The notes beneath the pieces are model-generated. The model made no database searches and was not told where the DNA came from. It saw only the letters and a program-made list of their open reading frames with translations. Of a DNA stretch of 64,000 nt, positions 47,201 through 58,329 are shown piece after piece. How positions within the stretch are numbered: the first letter of the stretch is position 1; each line of letters opens with the position of its first letter. This DNA comes from Manis javanica (Eukaryota; Chordata; Mammalia; Pholidota; Manidae). Where the stretch lies: NCBI RefSeq assembly GCF_040802235.1, contig NC_133159.1, forward strand, positions 75,194,501 through 75,258,500, in the 5' to 3' direction. The translations under genes and the position numbers were made by a program.

Positions 47201-48344
47201 ACATAGGAGTCTATTTGTCATTCATTCATTCATTTATTCTTTAGCTATGAAATAGCTAATAATTAGAGGGAATGACATAACCTTTGAAAGCACGTATGAA
47301 TTAAAATCTCCAATTTATTTATTATGTAGTTTTCCTGTAAAAAGGCGCTAGTGACATTTAACTTTCTTTTTCAATTTTATGGTGATGAAATTAATTCATG
47401 CAAAATATATACAGTGCTTAATGCCTAGTCAGTTCTCAGGACATTTTAATGATCATGGGCCACCTACAGAGTTCTACTCCAGATGCTAATGGTAGATACT
47501 CCAATACTCTTTAATTATCATCAAATGTTGAACACTGGCTATGTGCTCTCTAATTGATTTTAATGATTCAAATTTATTTATGACAGGCCCTCATTCAAGA
47601 AGATGAAAGTCAAGATACATTTTTAAAAATACAACAAACATGATAATGTCTACCAAGGATTTATATTCTAGTAATGGTTAAGTGCTATTAATTCAAGAGC
47701 TGTAATAGCAAATATATATTGGTGAGCCTGATAAATAAGAACAAGTGCAATGGGAATTCAAGGTGAAAAGAGAATACTTCTGACTGTGGGAGACTATGGC
47801 AGCATGTTTTAAAAGCTTGCTGGAAGACTTGAATTGTTTTTGTATTTTTGATAAAGTGTAGAAATGATGGGATAATGAATACAGGTGGGTGTTCCAGCAC
47901 AAACCAAATCAGAAATATTTGAAAAGCAGGTCTTGCTCAGTACTTATTGAGGAATCTTTAATTGAAGCACTGTAAAGAATGAGGTGTCAGAACTAAGGTG
48001 GAAAACTAACATCAGTCAGATCATTAAGACCTTTGAAGGCCAGACCAGGGTTAGCAATGCTTGTGCTGCGGTAAGGTTAGAATTTAGTGTGCTTTGGGCC
48101 CTAAGCAAAGGCAGAGTCTGAAATATTAGAAGACTATCAGCAAGATTACAATGAATATTCTGTTAATTTACCAAACCTTATTACATTATTTCTAACTATT
48201 TATATGAAAAGGTACAGAAATTGTAACAAGCTACAATACATTTCAACACTGAGACTACACTTTAATTTGATTTTTTAAATGTTATAACACAATATATTTT
48301 CAAAGGCTAACTGGCAAACTATAGTTGCCAGGCCAACTACCTGT
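47201..48344. other. Pseudogene intron-like sequence
   Basis: No gene is recognised. Two overlapping 70-residue open frames near 47,690-47,900 have no family resemblance. Confidence 0.5.
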
Positions 48345-48786
48345 TTTTTTTAATTTTTGTGGGGTTTTTTTGTTGTTTATTTTTATTTTTAATAAGGTAT
48401 CATTAATGTACAATCTTATGATGGTTTCACATGAACAACATGTGGTTTCAACATTCACCCATATTACCAAGTTCCCTCCACCCCATCCCATTGCAGTCAT
48501 ATCATTACATGTCTTCTCCATGCTGTACTGCCTTCCCGGTGACCTGCTTACATTGTGCTTGCTAATTATAGTGTCCCTTAATCCCCTTCTCCCTTCCTCC
48601 ACATCCACCCTCCCCAACCCCTTCCTTTTGGTAACAGCTAGTCCCTTCTTGGAGTCTGTGAGTGTGATGCTGTTTTGTTCCTTCAGTTTTGCTTTGCTGT
48701 TATACTCTACATATGAGTGAAATCATTTGGTACTTGTCTTTCTCAGCTTGGCTTATTTCACTGAGCATATTACCCTCTAGCTCCAT

Positions 48787-51700
48787 TCATGTTGTTGTAA
48801 ATTGTAGGATTTGTTTTCTTCTTATGGCTGAATAATATTCCATTGTGTGTATGTACCACATCTTCTTTATCCATTCATCTACTGATGGACACTTAGGTTG
48901 CTTCCATTTCTTGGCTATTGTAAATAGTGCTGTGATAAACATAGGGGTGCATCTGTCTTTTTCAAACTGGAGTGCTGCATTCTTAGGGTAAATTTGTAGA
49001 AGTGGAATTCCTGGGTCAAATGGTAAGTCTATTTTGAGGAAACTCCATATTGCTTTCCACAATGGTTGAACTAATTTACATTCCCACCAGCAGTGTAGGA
49101 GGGTTCCCCTTTCTCCACAACCTCGCCAACATTTGTTGTTGTTTGTCTTTTGGATGGTGGCGATCCATACTGGTGTGATGTGATATCTCATTGTGGTTTT
49201 AATTTGCATTTCTCTGATAACTAGCAATGTGGAGCATCTTTTCATGTGTCTGTTGGCCATCTGAATTTCATGTTTGGAGAACTGTCTGTTCAGTTCCTCT
49301 GCTCATTTTTTAATTGGATTATTTGTTTTCTGTTTGTTGAGGTGGGTGAGCTCTTCATATATTTTGGATGTCAAGCCTTTATCAGATCTGTCATTTACGA
49401 ATATATTCTCCCATACTGTAGGGTATCTTTTTGTTCTATTGATGGTGTCTTTTGCTGTACAGAAGCTTTTCAGCTTGATATAGTCCCACTTGTTCATTTT
49501 TGCTTTTATTTTCCTTGCCTGGGGAGATATATTCATGAAGAAGTCGCTAATGTTCATGTCCAAGAGATTTTTGCCTATGTTTTTTTATAAGAGTTTTATG
49601 GTTTCATGACTTACATTCAGGTCTTTGATCCATTTTGAATTTACTTTTGTGTATGGGGTTAGACAGTGGTCCAGTTTCATTCTCTTACATGTAGCTGTCC
49701 AGTTTTGCCAGCACCATCTGTTGAAGAGACTGTCATTTTGCCATTGTATGTCCATGGCTCCTTTATCAAATATTAATTGACCATATATGTTTGGGTTAAT
49801 TTCTGGGGTCTCTAATCTGTTCCACTGGTCTGTGGCTCTGTTCTTGTGCCAGTACCAAATTGTCTTGATTACTATGGCTTTGTAGTAGAGCTTGAAGTTG
49901 GGGAGTGAGATCCCCCCTACTTTATTCTTCTTTTTCAGGATTGCTTTGGCTATTCGGGGTCTTTGGTGTTTCCATATGAATTTTTGAATTATTTGTTCCA
50001 ATTCATTGAAGAATGTTGCTGGTAATTTGAGAGGGATTGCATCAAATTTGTATATTGCTTTCGGCAGGATGGCCATTTTGACGATATTAATTCTTCCTAG
50101 CCATGAGCATGGGATGAGTTTCCATTTATTAGTGTCCCCTTTAATTTCTCTTAAGAGTGACTTGTAGTTTTCAGAGTATAAGTCTTTCACTTCCTTGGTT
50201 AGGTTTATTCCTAGGTATTTTATTCTTTTTGATGCAATGGTGAATGGAATTGTTTTCCTGATTTCTCTTTCTATTGATTCGTTGTTAGTGTATAGGAAAG
50301 CTACAGATTTCTGTGTGTTGATTTTGTATCCTGCAACTTTGCTGTATTCCGATATCAGTTCTAGTAGTTTTGGAGTGGAGTCTTTAGGGTTTTTTATGTA
50401 CAGTATCATATCATCTGCAAATAGTGACAGTTTAACTTCTTCTTTACCAATCTGGATTCCTTGTATTTCTTTGTTTTGTCTGATTGCCGTGGCTAGGACC
50501 TCCAGTACTATGTTAAATAACAGTGGGGAGAGTGGGCATCCCTGTCTTGTTCCTGATCTCAGAGGAAAAGCTTTCAGCTTCTCGCTGTTCAGTATGATGT
50601 TGGCTGTGGGTTTATCGTATATGGCCTTTATTATGTTGAGGTACTTGCCTTCTATATCCATTTTGCTGAGAGTTTTTATCATGAATGGATGTTGAATTTT
50701 GTCGAATGCTTTTTCAGCATCTATGGAGATGATCATGAGGTTTTTGTCCTTCTTTTTGTTGATGTGGTGGATGATGTTGATGGATTTTCGAATGTTGTAC
50801 CATCCTTGCATCCCTGGGATGAATCCCACTTGGTCGTGGTGTATGATCCTTTTGATATATTTTTTGAATTCGGTTTGCTAATATTTTGTTTAGTATTTTT
50901 GCACCTATGTGCATCAGGGATATTGGTCTGTAATTTTCTTTTTTGGTGGGGTCTTTGCCTAGTTTTGGTATTAGGGTGATGTTGGCTTCATAGAATGAGT
51001 TTGGGTGTATTCCCTCCTCTTCTTTTTTTTTGTAAAACTTTAAGGAGAATAGGTATTACATCTTCTCTGTATGTCTGATAAAATTCCGAGGTAAATCCAT
51101 CTGTCTCAGAGGATTTTTCTTGGGTAGTTTTTTGATTGCCGCTTCAATTTCTTTGCTGGTAATTGGTTTGTTTAGATTTTGTGTTTCTTCCTTGGTCAGT
51201 CTTGGAAGGTTGTATTTTTCTAGGAAGTTGTCCATTTCTTCTAGGTTTTCCAGCTTCTTAGCATATAGGTTTTCATAGTAGTCTCTAATAATTCTTTGTA
51301 TTTCTGTTGGGTCCGTCGTGATGTTTCCTTTCTCATTTCTGATTCTGTTGATGTGTGTTTATTGTCTTTTTCTCTTATTAAGTCTGGCTAGAGGCTTATC
51401 TATTTTGTTTATTTTCTCAAAGAACCAGCTCTTGGTTTCATTGATTTTTTCTATTGTTTTATTCTTCTTAATTTTATTTATTTCTTCTCTGATCTTTATT
51501 ATGTCCCTCCTTCTGCTGACTTTAGGCCTCATTTGTCCTTTTTTTTCCAATTTTGATAATTGTGTTGTTAGATTGTTCATTTGGGTTTGTTCTTCCTTCT
51601 TTAAATAAGCCTGGATTGCTATATACTTTCCTCTTAAGACTGCTTTCACTGCATCCCACAGAAGTTGGGGCTTTGCGTTGTTGTTGTCATTTATTTCCAT

Positions 51701-52550
51701 ATATTGCTGGATCTCCATTTTAATTTGGTCATTGATCCACTGACTATTTAGAAGCATGTTTGTTAAGCCTCCATGTGTTTGTGAGCCTTTTTTGCTTCCT
51801 TGGTACAATTTATTTCTAGTTTTATACCTTTGTGGTCTGAAAAGTTGGTTGGTAGGATTTCAATCTTTTTGAATGTACTGAGGCTCTTTTTGTGGCCTAG
51901 TATGTGGTCTATTCTAGAGAATGTTCCGTGCGCACTTGAGAAGAATGTGTATTCTGTTGCTTTTGGGTGTAGAGCTCTATAGATGTTCATTAGGTCCATC
52001 TGTTCTAGTGTGTTGTTCAGTGCCTCTGTGTCCTCACTTTTTTTCTGTCTGGTGAATCTGTCCTTTGGAGTGAATGGTGTGTTGAAGTCTCCTAAAATGA
52101 ATGCATTGCAGTCTATTTCCTCCTTTAGTTCTGTTGGTATTTCTTTCACATATGCTGGTGCTCCTGTGTTGGGTGCATATATATTTATAATGGTTATATC
52201 CTCTTCTTGGACTGAGCCCTTTATCATTATGTAATGTCCTTCTTTATCTCTTGTTACTTTCTTTGTTTTGAAGTCTTTTTTGTCTGATAGTAGTACTACA
52301 ACACCTGCTTTTTTCTCCCTATTGTTTGCATGAAATATCTTTTTCCATCCCTTCACTTTTAGTCTGTGCATGTCTTTGGGTTTGAGGTGACTCTCTTGTA
52401 AGCAGCATATAGATGGGTCTTGCTTTTGCATCCATTCAGTGACTCTATGTGTTTTGATTGGTGCATTCAGTCCATTTACATTTAGGGTGATTATTGATAG
52501 TTATGTACTTATTGCCATTTCAGGCTTTATATTTGTGGTTACCAAAGGTT
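48787..52550 (-). pseudogene. L1 ORF2 of the second element, several frame breaks
   Basis: Readable blocks are the endonuclease 51,763-52,431 (NIYAPN, GDFN, SDHKG), the linker 51,359-51,808, the reverse transcriptase and thumb 49,585-50,829, and the C-terminus with [18 protein letters not shown] in 48,787-49,260. They occupy different frames or are separated by stops, so no complete enzyme is encoded. Confidence 0.88.
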
Positions 52551-52829
52551 CCAGTTTACTTTCCTTACTAAGAGTCTAACTTAACTCAGTATGCTGTTAC
52601 AAACACAATCTAAAGATTCTTTTCTATTTCTCCTCCTTTTTCTTCCTCCATTCTTTATATATTAGGCATCAAATTCTATACTTTTTCTCTATCCTTTGAT
52701 TGACTATGGGGATAGTCAATTTAATTTTGCATTTGCCTTGCAATCAGCTGCTCTACCCTCCCTACCATGATTTTACTACCTCTGGTGACAGCTATCCAAT
52801 CCTAGGAACACTTCCATCTATTGCAGTCC

Positions 52830-53669
52830 CTACAAAATAGACTGCAGAGATGGTCTGTGGGAGGTAAACTCTCTCAGCTTTTGCTTATCTGTAAATTGTT
52901 TAATCCCTCCTTCAAATTTAAATGATAATCTTGCCGGATAAAGTAATCTTGTTTCCAGGTCCTTCTGCTTCATGGCATTAAGTACATCATGCCACTGCCT
53001 TCTGGCCTGTAAGGTTTCTGCTGAGAATTCTGATGTTAGTCTGATGGGCTTTCCTTTGTGTGTGATCTTATTTCTGCCTCTGGCTGCTTTTAACAGTCTG
53101 TCCTTATCCTTGATCTTTCCTATTTTAATTACTATGTGTCTTGGTGTTGTCTTCCTTGGGTCCCTTGTGTAGGGGGATCTGTGGATCTCCATGGCCTGAG
53201 AGACTCTCTCCTTCCCCAGATTGGGGAAGTTTTCAGCAACTTCCTCCTCAAAGGCACTTTCTATCCATTTCTCTCTCTCTTCTTCTTCTGGTATCCCTAT
53301 AATGTGAACATTGTTCCATTTGGATTGGTCACACAGTTCTCTCAATATTCTTTCATTTTTAGAGATCCTTTTTTCTCTCTGTGCCTCAGCTTCTTTGTAT
53401 TCCTCTTCTCTAGTTTCTATTTCATTTATTGTCTCCTCCACCATATCCAACCTGCTTTTAATACCCTCCATTGTGTTCTTTAACGATTGGATCTCTGACC
53501 TGAATTCATTCCTGAGTTCTTGGATGTCTTTCTGTACCTCCATTAGGATGTTGATGATTTTTATTTTGAACTCCCTTTCAGGAAGAGTCATGAGGTCCAT
53601 ATCATTTAAATCTTTCTCAGGAGTTGTATTAACAATTTTACTCTGGACAAGGTTCCTTTGGCGTTTCAT
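52830..53669 (-). CDS. L1 ORF1, open 279 codons
   Basis: An uninterrupted frame from ATG 53,669 to stop 52,830. It has an N-terminal coiled coil (~35-115), an RRM-like domain with ILRELCDQSKWNNVHIIGIPEEE (~125-150), and a C-terminal domain with PRHIVIKI, THKGKPIRLTSEFSAETLQARR and YPARLSF. The basic C-terminal domain that binds RNA is intact. Without a working ORF2 in cis it is probably not under selection. It is still the only complete L1 protein frame in the window. Confidence 0.85.
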   Translation of the reverse strand: MKRQRNLVQSKIVNTTPEKDLNDMDLMTLPEREFKIKIINILMEVQKDIQELRNEFRSEIQSLKNTMEGIKSRLDMVEETINEIETREEEYKEAEAQREKRISKNERILRELCDQSKWNNVHIIGIPEEEEREKWIESAFEEEVAENFPNLGKERVSQAMEIHRSPYTRDPRKTTPRHIVIKIGKIKDKDRLLKAARGRNKITHKGKPIRLTSEFSAETLQARRQWHDVLNAMKQKDLETRLLYPARLSFKFEGGIKQFTDKQKLREFTSHRPSLQSIL

Positions 53670-54525
53670 GTTTGTATATGGCGCCCTCTAGTGTCCAGAA
53701 GCTCTATTCTGGAGCTGCTGAGCCCCTGAAGCAATGTCGGGGGTCACAGGGGAGCAGTACTTGGGGTAGGAAAGAGCTGTTCCCCGCCTCCCAGCTGCTG
53801 TGCCTGTCTCCACTGCCTGAGCCAGTGGGCCGGTCACACAGGTTTAAGTTTTTGTCCCAGAGCAGCCAGATATGGATCCCTGCTTTCCACAACCAGCTGG
53901 AATCCCAGTCTTCCCAAGAACTCTGCCTGTTAACTTTCCAACCCAGTAGTCATGCGAGTCTCAAGAAAGCACCATGAAATGTAGGTTTGTGCTCCCACAG
54001 CAGATCTCTGGAGCTAGGTATTCAGCAGTCCCAAGCCTTCCACTCCCTCCCTGCTCCATTTCTCTTCCTCTCACGGTGAGCTGGGGTGGGGGAGGGGCTC
54101 AGGTCCTGCAGAGCCACAGCTCTGGTACATTACCCCATTCGCTGAGGTCTGCTCTTTTCTCCAGGTGTGTGCAGTCTGATGCCCTCCTCTCTCCTGTTGC
54201 TCTCTCAGGATTAGTTGCACCAATTAAATTTTCTAATTGTATCCAGTTTTAGGAGGAAGCCCCTGTCTCTCCTCTCACGCTGCCATCTTTTTTTTGATTT
54301 GTCGATTTGTTTTCTTTTTTATGGCTGAATAATATTCCATTTAATTTGACTTTTCAATTTGTTATACAAAGTTTCAGAAAGCAATCACAGAATTTTATGT
54401 CTGGAATGGAAACTTACAGATACATGGTACCACATTCAACTTGGACTCAATGTAGGATAAAAGAAGGACAACTTATTCTTTTCATCTAATGCAAAGTACC
54501 TAGTATTTTTTCAACTTAACATTAA

Positions 54526-54630
54526 CCCTCCTATACTGAATTTTATTGTTGTTAACAACCATTTGATCAATAAATATGAGAGATGCCCTCTCAAAAAAAA
54601 AAACGAAGATTAAAAAAAAAAAAAAAAGGT
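54526..54630 (+). mobile_element. Isolated copy of the retroviral R end with poly(A)
   Basis: Plus-strand ctatactgaattttattgtt to gagatgccctctc matches, in reverse complement, the end of the LTR segment at 32,574-32,640. It is followed by A11, a short insert and A15. It is about 65 bp of element sequence plus tail, which looks like a drastically 5'-truncated retrocopy of the same tail. Confidence 0.7.
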
Positions 54631-54699
54631 CATCCCTAGATCTAGGAAAGGTAAATCAAAGCCTTTATGAAGGGTTTTTGTGTGGTTTTGTGACTTTTA

Positions 54700-55040
54700 C
54701 CATTTTTCTAACACCCCATCACCCTCACATACTTCTGTGATCTCCTATTTATCTTTGAAGTTCAGTTTAAAGGTCTTTTAAATCCAGGAGGATTTACCTG
54801 ACCTCCAGGTTTGGGCTGGATGCCACTCACCTATGTACCCATTGCACAACATACTTACCTGTTTTGCAGCACTGGTGACACTGATTTAAATAGACTGCTA
54901 ACCTTTTGTCTCTCCTACTAGCCTGTAAACTCTGCTGACAGAGCTTTTCCCTTGTTCACTCTCACATCTGGAGTATGGGGCACAGGACCCTGAAACTGAG
55001 CTGTTCACTAAAGTGTTAGAAAATCGAATCATTAAATTAG
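54700..55040 (+). mobile_element. L2 LINE relic
   Basis: 'gatttacctgacctccaggtttggg', 'agcactggtgacactg', 'ctactagcctgtaaactctgctgacagagc' are in the order of an L2 3' region. It is diverged. Confidence 0.5.
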
Positions 55041-55218
55041 GAAAGAGGGAGGGGTTGCCCTAAATTTGTACCATTTTAGCTCTCATCTGGCAGTGAATAT
55101 CAAGGAATCAGATTTGCAGACTTTGGGAACAGTTCTCAGATATTGAATTATTGAGGCAAAGAGGCATCGAGAATTAAAGAGGAAATCAAGACCAAAGAAA
55201 CCTTTCTTTGTAACTTAC

Positions 55219-55316
55219 CTTTCCTATATGCCCTAGACCTTCAGTGTTGAGAAGGGCCACGGCATGACTTGTCTTGGAGAGGTCACAAATATACCAATCT
55301 TCAGTTGGAGTCTGCC
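55219..55316 (-). pseudogene. GBP exon-2-like remnant (DTEG exon)
   Basis: The minus-strand translation ends ALLNTEGLGHIGK followed by an intact donor GTAAGT, matching the [12 protein letters not shown] end of the 18,748-18,875 exon. The catalytic Asp of DTEG is Asn, and the 5' third and the acceptor are not recognisable. It continues the pseudogene at 44.3-47.0 kb beyond the L1 insertion. I found no P-loop exon further upstream to 58.3 kb. Confidence 0.7.
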
Positions 55317-55699
55317 TCTAGGGTCACAGAGGAAATGTGCAGTAAATGCAAGATGCAAGAAAATGTATGAGAACTGAAAATAGTGAAAGAAATAGTCATT
55401 ATTTTCAAGTTATATGAAGTTATATGATTCTGTAGATAAAACATTGAAAGAAACTCATGTATAAACTTCAAATTCAAAGAATTTGTGAGATGTAAAATCA
55501 GCAGCAATAAATCAATTATTTTTCTACTTCATTAACTCTAAGAAGTTAAAATTCAGGTATATAAAATTGATACATACCATTTACAAGAGCACCAAAAACA
55601 TGCTGCAAATAAGAATATTTTGGCACAGAAGTGTACCTTCATCTTCATAAAGGCAGGGAAGTTATTTCTCATATGATGAAATTGTTATTTTATGATTAA

Positions 55700-56270
55700 A
55701 TGAAATACCTAAATAAAAAACAGGCATCCTCATCCAAAAAAATAACTTGGACTTTTACTTTACACCATATATGGAAAATCATTTCTCAGTGTGTTATGTC
55801 CTAAATGTGAAAGACAAATAAAAGACTGTTAAGTCTGTCTAAATTAAAGTTACTTCTTTTCATTGAAAATACCATTAAAAACTAAACTGCAAGTCACTGA
55901 CTGTGAGAAGACATTTGCAGATCATCTAACAATGAATTCATATTCCCAATACATAAAAACTACTATAAATCAAAAAGAGGACAGACTACATATTATAAAA
56001 AAATATTGAACAGGCACATCACAGGAAAGGAAAAAGTAAAATACAAAACAGTCATACAAGAAAGTGTTTGACCTCATTTGTAATGAGGAAAATGCAAATT
56101 GAGGTCTCAATGACATACCAACTATGTAGCTGCCAGATTAGTGAAATATAAAAATTCTGAGGATTTCTAAGCTTTGTGAAGGATATGGAAAACAATCTTA
56201 TGCTGCGATGTGCAAATTGCTACAGCAAATTTGAAATGTCATTTAATATAATCTAGCTTAGCAGGTGGTG
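55700..56270 (+). mobile_element. Very old L1/HAL1-like ORF2 relic
   Basis: It carries plus-strand L1 C-terminal landmarks ('gagaagacatttgcagatcatc', 'atattcccaatacataaaaactac', 'gaaaatgcaaattgaggtc') in the usual order, strongly diverged. Confidence 0.6.
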
Positions 56271-56379
56271 CAGCTCTTTTCATCACTATGCACCTAATCC
56301 CTGGTGATACTAGTGATGGTATATTACTAGTCTCCACAGACTTCTTCTGTAATAACAAACTGACTTCTGTAATAACATT

Positions 56380-56600
56380 CTAGTGTTGTTTACCATTTAT
56401 TGAACCCTCTCTATGTCAAGCACTCGTCAGGTGCCTTACATACACTATCTTATGAATTCTTACAAGCACTTTCCTGTTAAAGACTTTTATTCCTCTTTAA
56501 TAGATAAGGTAAATGTAATATATAAAGGCTGAAATATTTGTCCAAGATTACAGAGACACAGAATCCAGGAGTAAACATTGATCTATTTTTATTTCACTAT
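56380..56600 (+). mobile_element. MIR SINE relic
   Basis: 'ccatttattgaaccctctctatgtcaagcac', 'ttacatacactatctta', 'gtccaagattacagagac' follow the MIR/L2-related consensus order on the plus strand as read here. Confidence 0.65.
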
Positions 56601-58325
56601 ATTTCAATTGCCAAGACTTGTAATTCCTATAGGAGAAACATGTTTTAAAAATATGTTTTTCAATCTGATTATAGAAGAGTATATTGGCAAGAGCAAAACT
56701 GTAATCAAAATGTTTTCCTAAAGTGATAAAGGGTAATTAGAGTCAGTTTGATTGAGTTGGTACAATGTTCTTTTGTGCCCTATGCATTTAATTTAATGAG
56801 CTTTATTTAATGAATTTAATACACTCTGGAAAAGCTGGTCTAGCACCTTGCTTTGGAATGAGTTATTATTTGATACCTAATAGTTTCAGTTTTTGGCTTT
56901 AGTGGACATTCCCAGACAAGAATAGTCTTATTCTGAACCATCATGCAACAAAACGAGAAGCAGCACAAAGCTGATGACACCTTGATCTTCATTGGGTTTC
57001 TGGAAACAGTCTTGAAGCAGTTTCAGCTCAGAAGTGTGTTCAGTGCAATTCAACAGCAAATGCAAGTATCAAGATAGAGGAATACATGGTTTTTTTGGTC
57101 CATGTTTATAAGATTAGAGAATTTCTAAGCAGGAGAAAGACAAACTAGGCTGTGACAGGATTCTAAAAGCAACACAAGAGACACTTTGGATACAGCTGTG
57201 AATAAAGAAATAAGGACACTGTTACTATACAAAATACGAGGCAATGAACCAGGTTGGTGAGTTGTCGGTTTTACAGTCCAAGGAGGGACTGAGCCTCTGT
57301 AGAGGAAGTCTGCTTTTGGGTCAGCAGTCAGGCTACCTAAGGCCTGGGAGTGAGAGGGACATGAGAATGCAGTAGACTTTAATATGTGTAGGATGGATAC
57401 TGAGACTAAAAATGAGGCTTCCTCTAAGACCAGGACACTGGGTGCTAGTATTACGTATTTGTGAATGACGAGGATAAAAGTGTTTCTTATGCTACCGCCT
57501 GAGAGGCCTTGGCATTCCTCTATTCCTTGTACCTCACTGCAGCTTCACCCTCTCCCACCGCTACTTAGTGTAATTATTCATGCCACTTTATTAATAAGGT
57601 ATTGCTGAGCTATATCCCTGGATCTTGGCCATTCTTTAGCTTACCATGACCCCAGTCCCTAGAAACAGATTCAGTGCCTTCAAAGGGAGGCTAATTGGAA
57701 AGGGTATCTTCACCCTTAGTTTCAACATCCAATCAGTTAGTTTGGTCTCCGCTCATTGCTTGCAACACCTGGTTTGTGATGGGAATGTGTATGTATGTAG
57801 ATTGTTGTTCATCTTTACTGCCAAAAGAGCCTCCTATACAGTCTCTTAAAACTTTTCAAGGATAGTTCATTTTAGGTTATGGAATTTTTGAATTTGTGAC
57901 TCTGGCATCATGTCAATCACACTCTACTTTCAAAAGCAATTGATTTGCATTTCGCCTATTTGTCATCATTATGGTTCCAAGGCCTTCAATGCCAGCATTT
58001 GCGTTGATTAACAGGGAGTTAATTAGAGGCAGAGCAGTCTAAGTAACATTCTTACACCAGGAAGTATAAAAGCACTGAATTCTCTGATCCACGTTCCTTC
58101 CAAGAGCTCTCTCAGGGCTTCAAGGGCCAGAATTGTGTTGGCGATGGGCTTCTTCTATATAGCTTGAGGGGCTCCCACCCCAACCTGAACACTGAACATA
58201 GGTCACTGAGTGAACCAGCTACCCAGGAATAATCCTTCCTAAACCTCCTGGAGGGATGACCCAACACGAAGAAGGACATCAATTCCCCTAACGGAGGATA
58301 GCCATTGATATACACTTTTATGTGT
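56601..58325. other. No gene recognised
   Basis: Sequence between the pseudogene and the third L1. The 67-residue frames near 57,646 and 58,112 show no family signature. I looked for a GBP P-loop exon here and did not find one. Confidence 0.5.
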
Positions 58326-58329
58326 CATT

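Larger units (their letters stand above)
48345..54290 (-). mobile_element. Second full-length L1, intermediate age
   Basis: Minus strand. The 3' UTR begins at an A-rich tail near 48,345 and lacks the env/LTR tail. ORF2 lies in pieces between 48,787 and about 52,550, ORF1 is open, and the 5' UTR ends with GATGGCAGCGTGAG near 54,285. It sits in what was intron 3 of the second GBP copy. The longest ORF2 piece, 49,585-50,829, holds LFADDMILY. Confidence 0.9.

Noticed and set aside
56940-57060. Possible first coding exon of the GBP pseudogene
   Set aside because: No P-loop, VENQEEQL-like or QPVVVV-like segment could be found on the minus strand.
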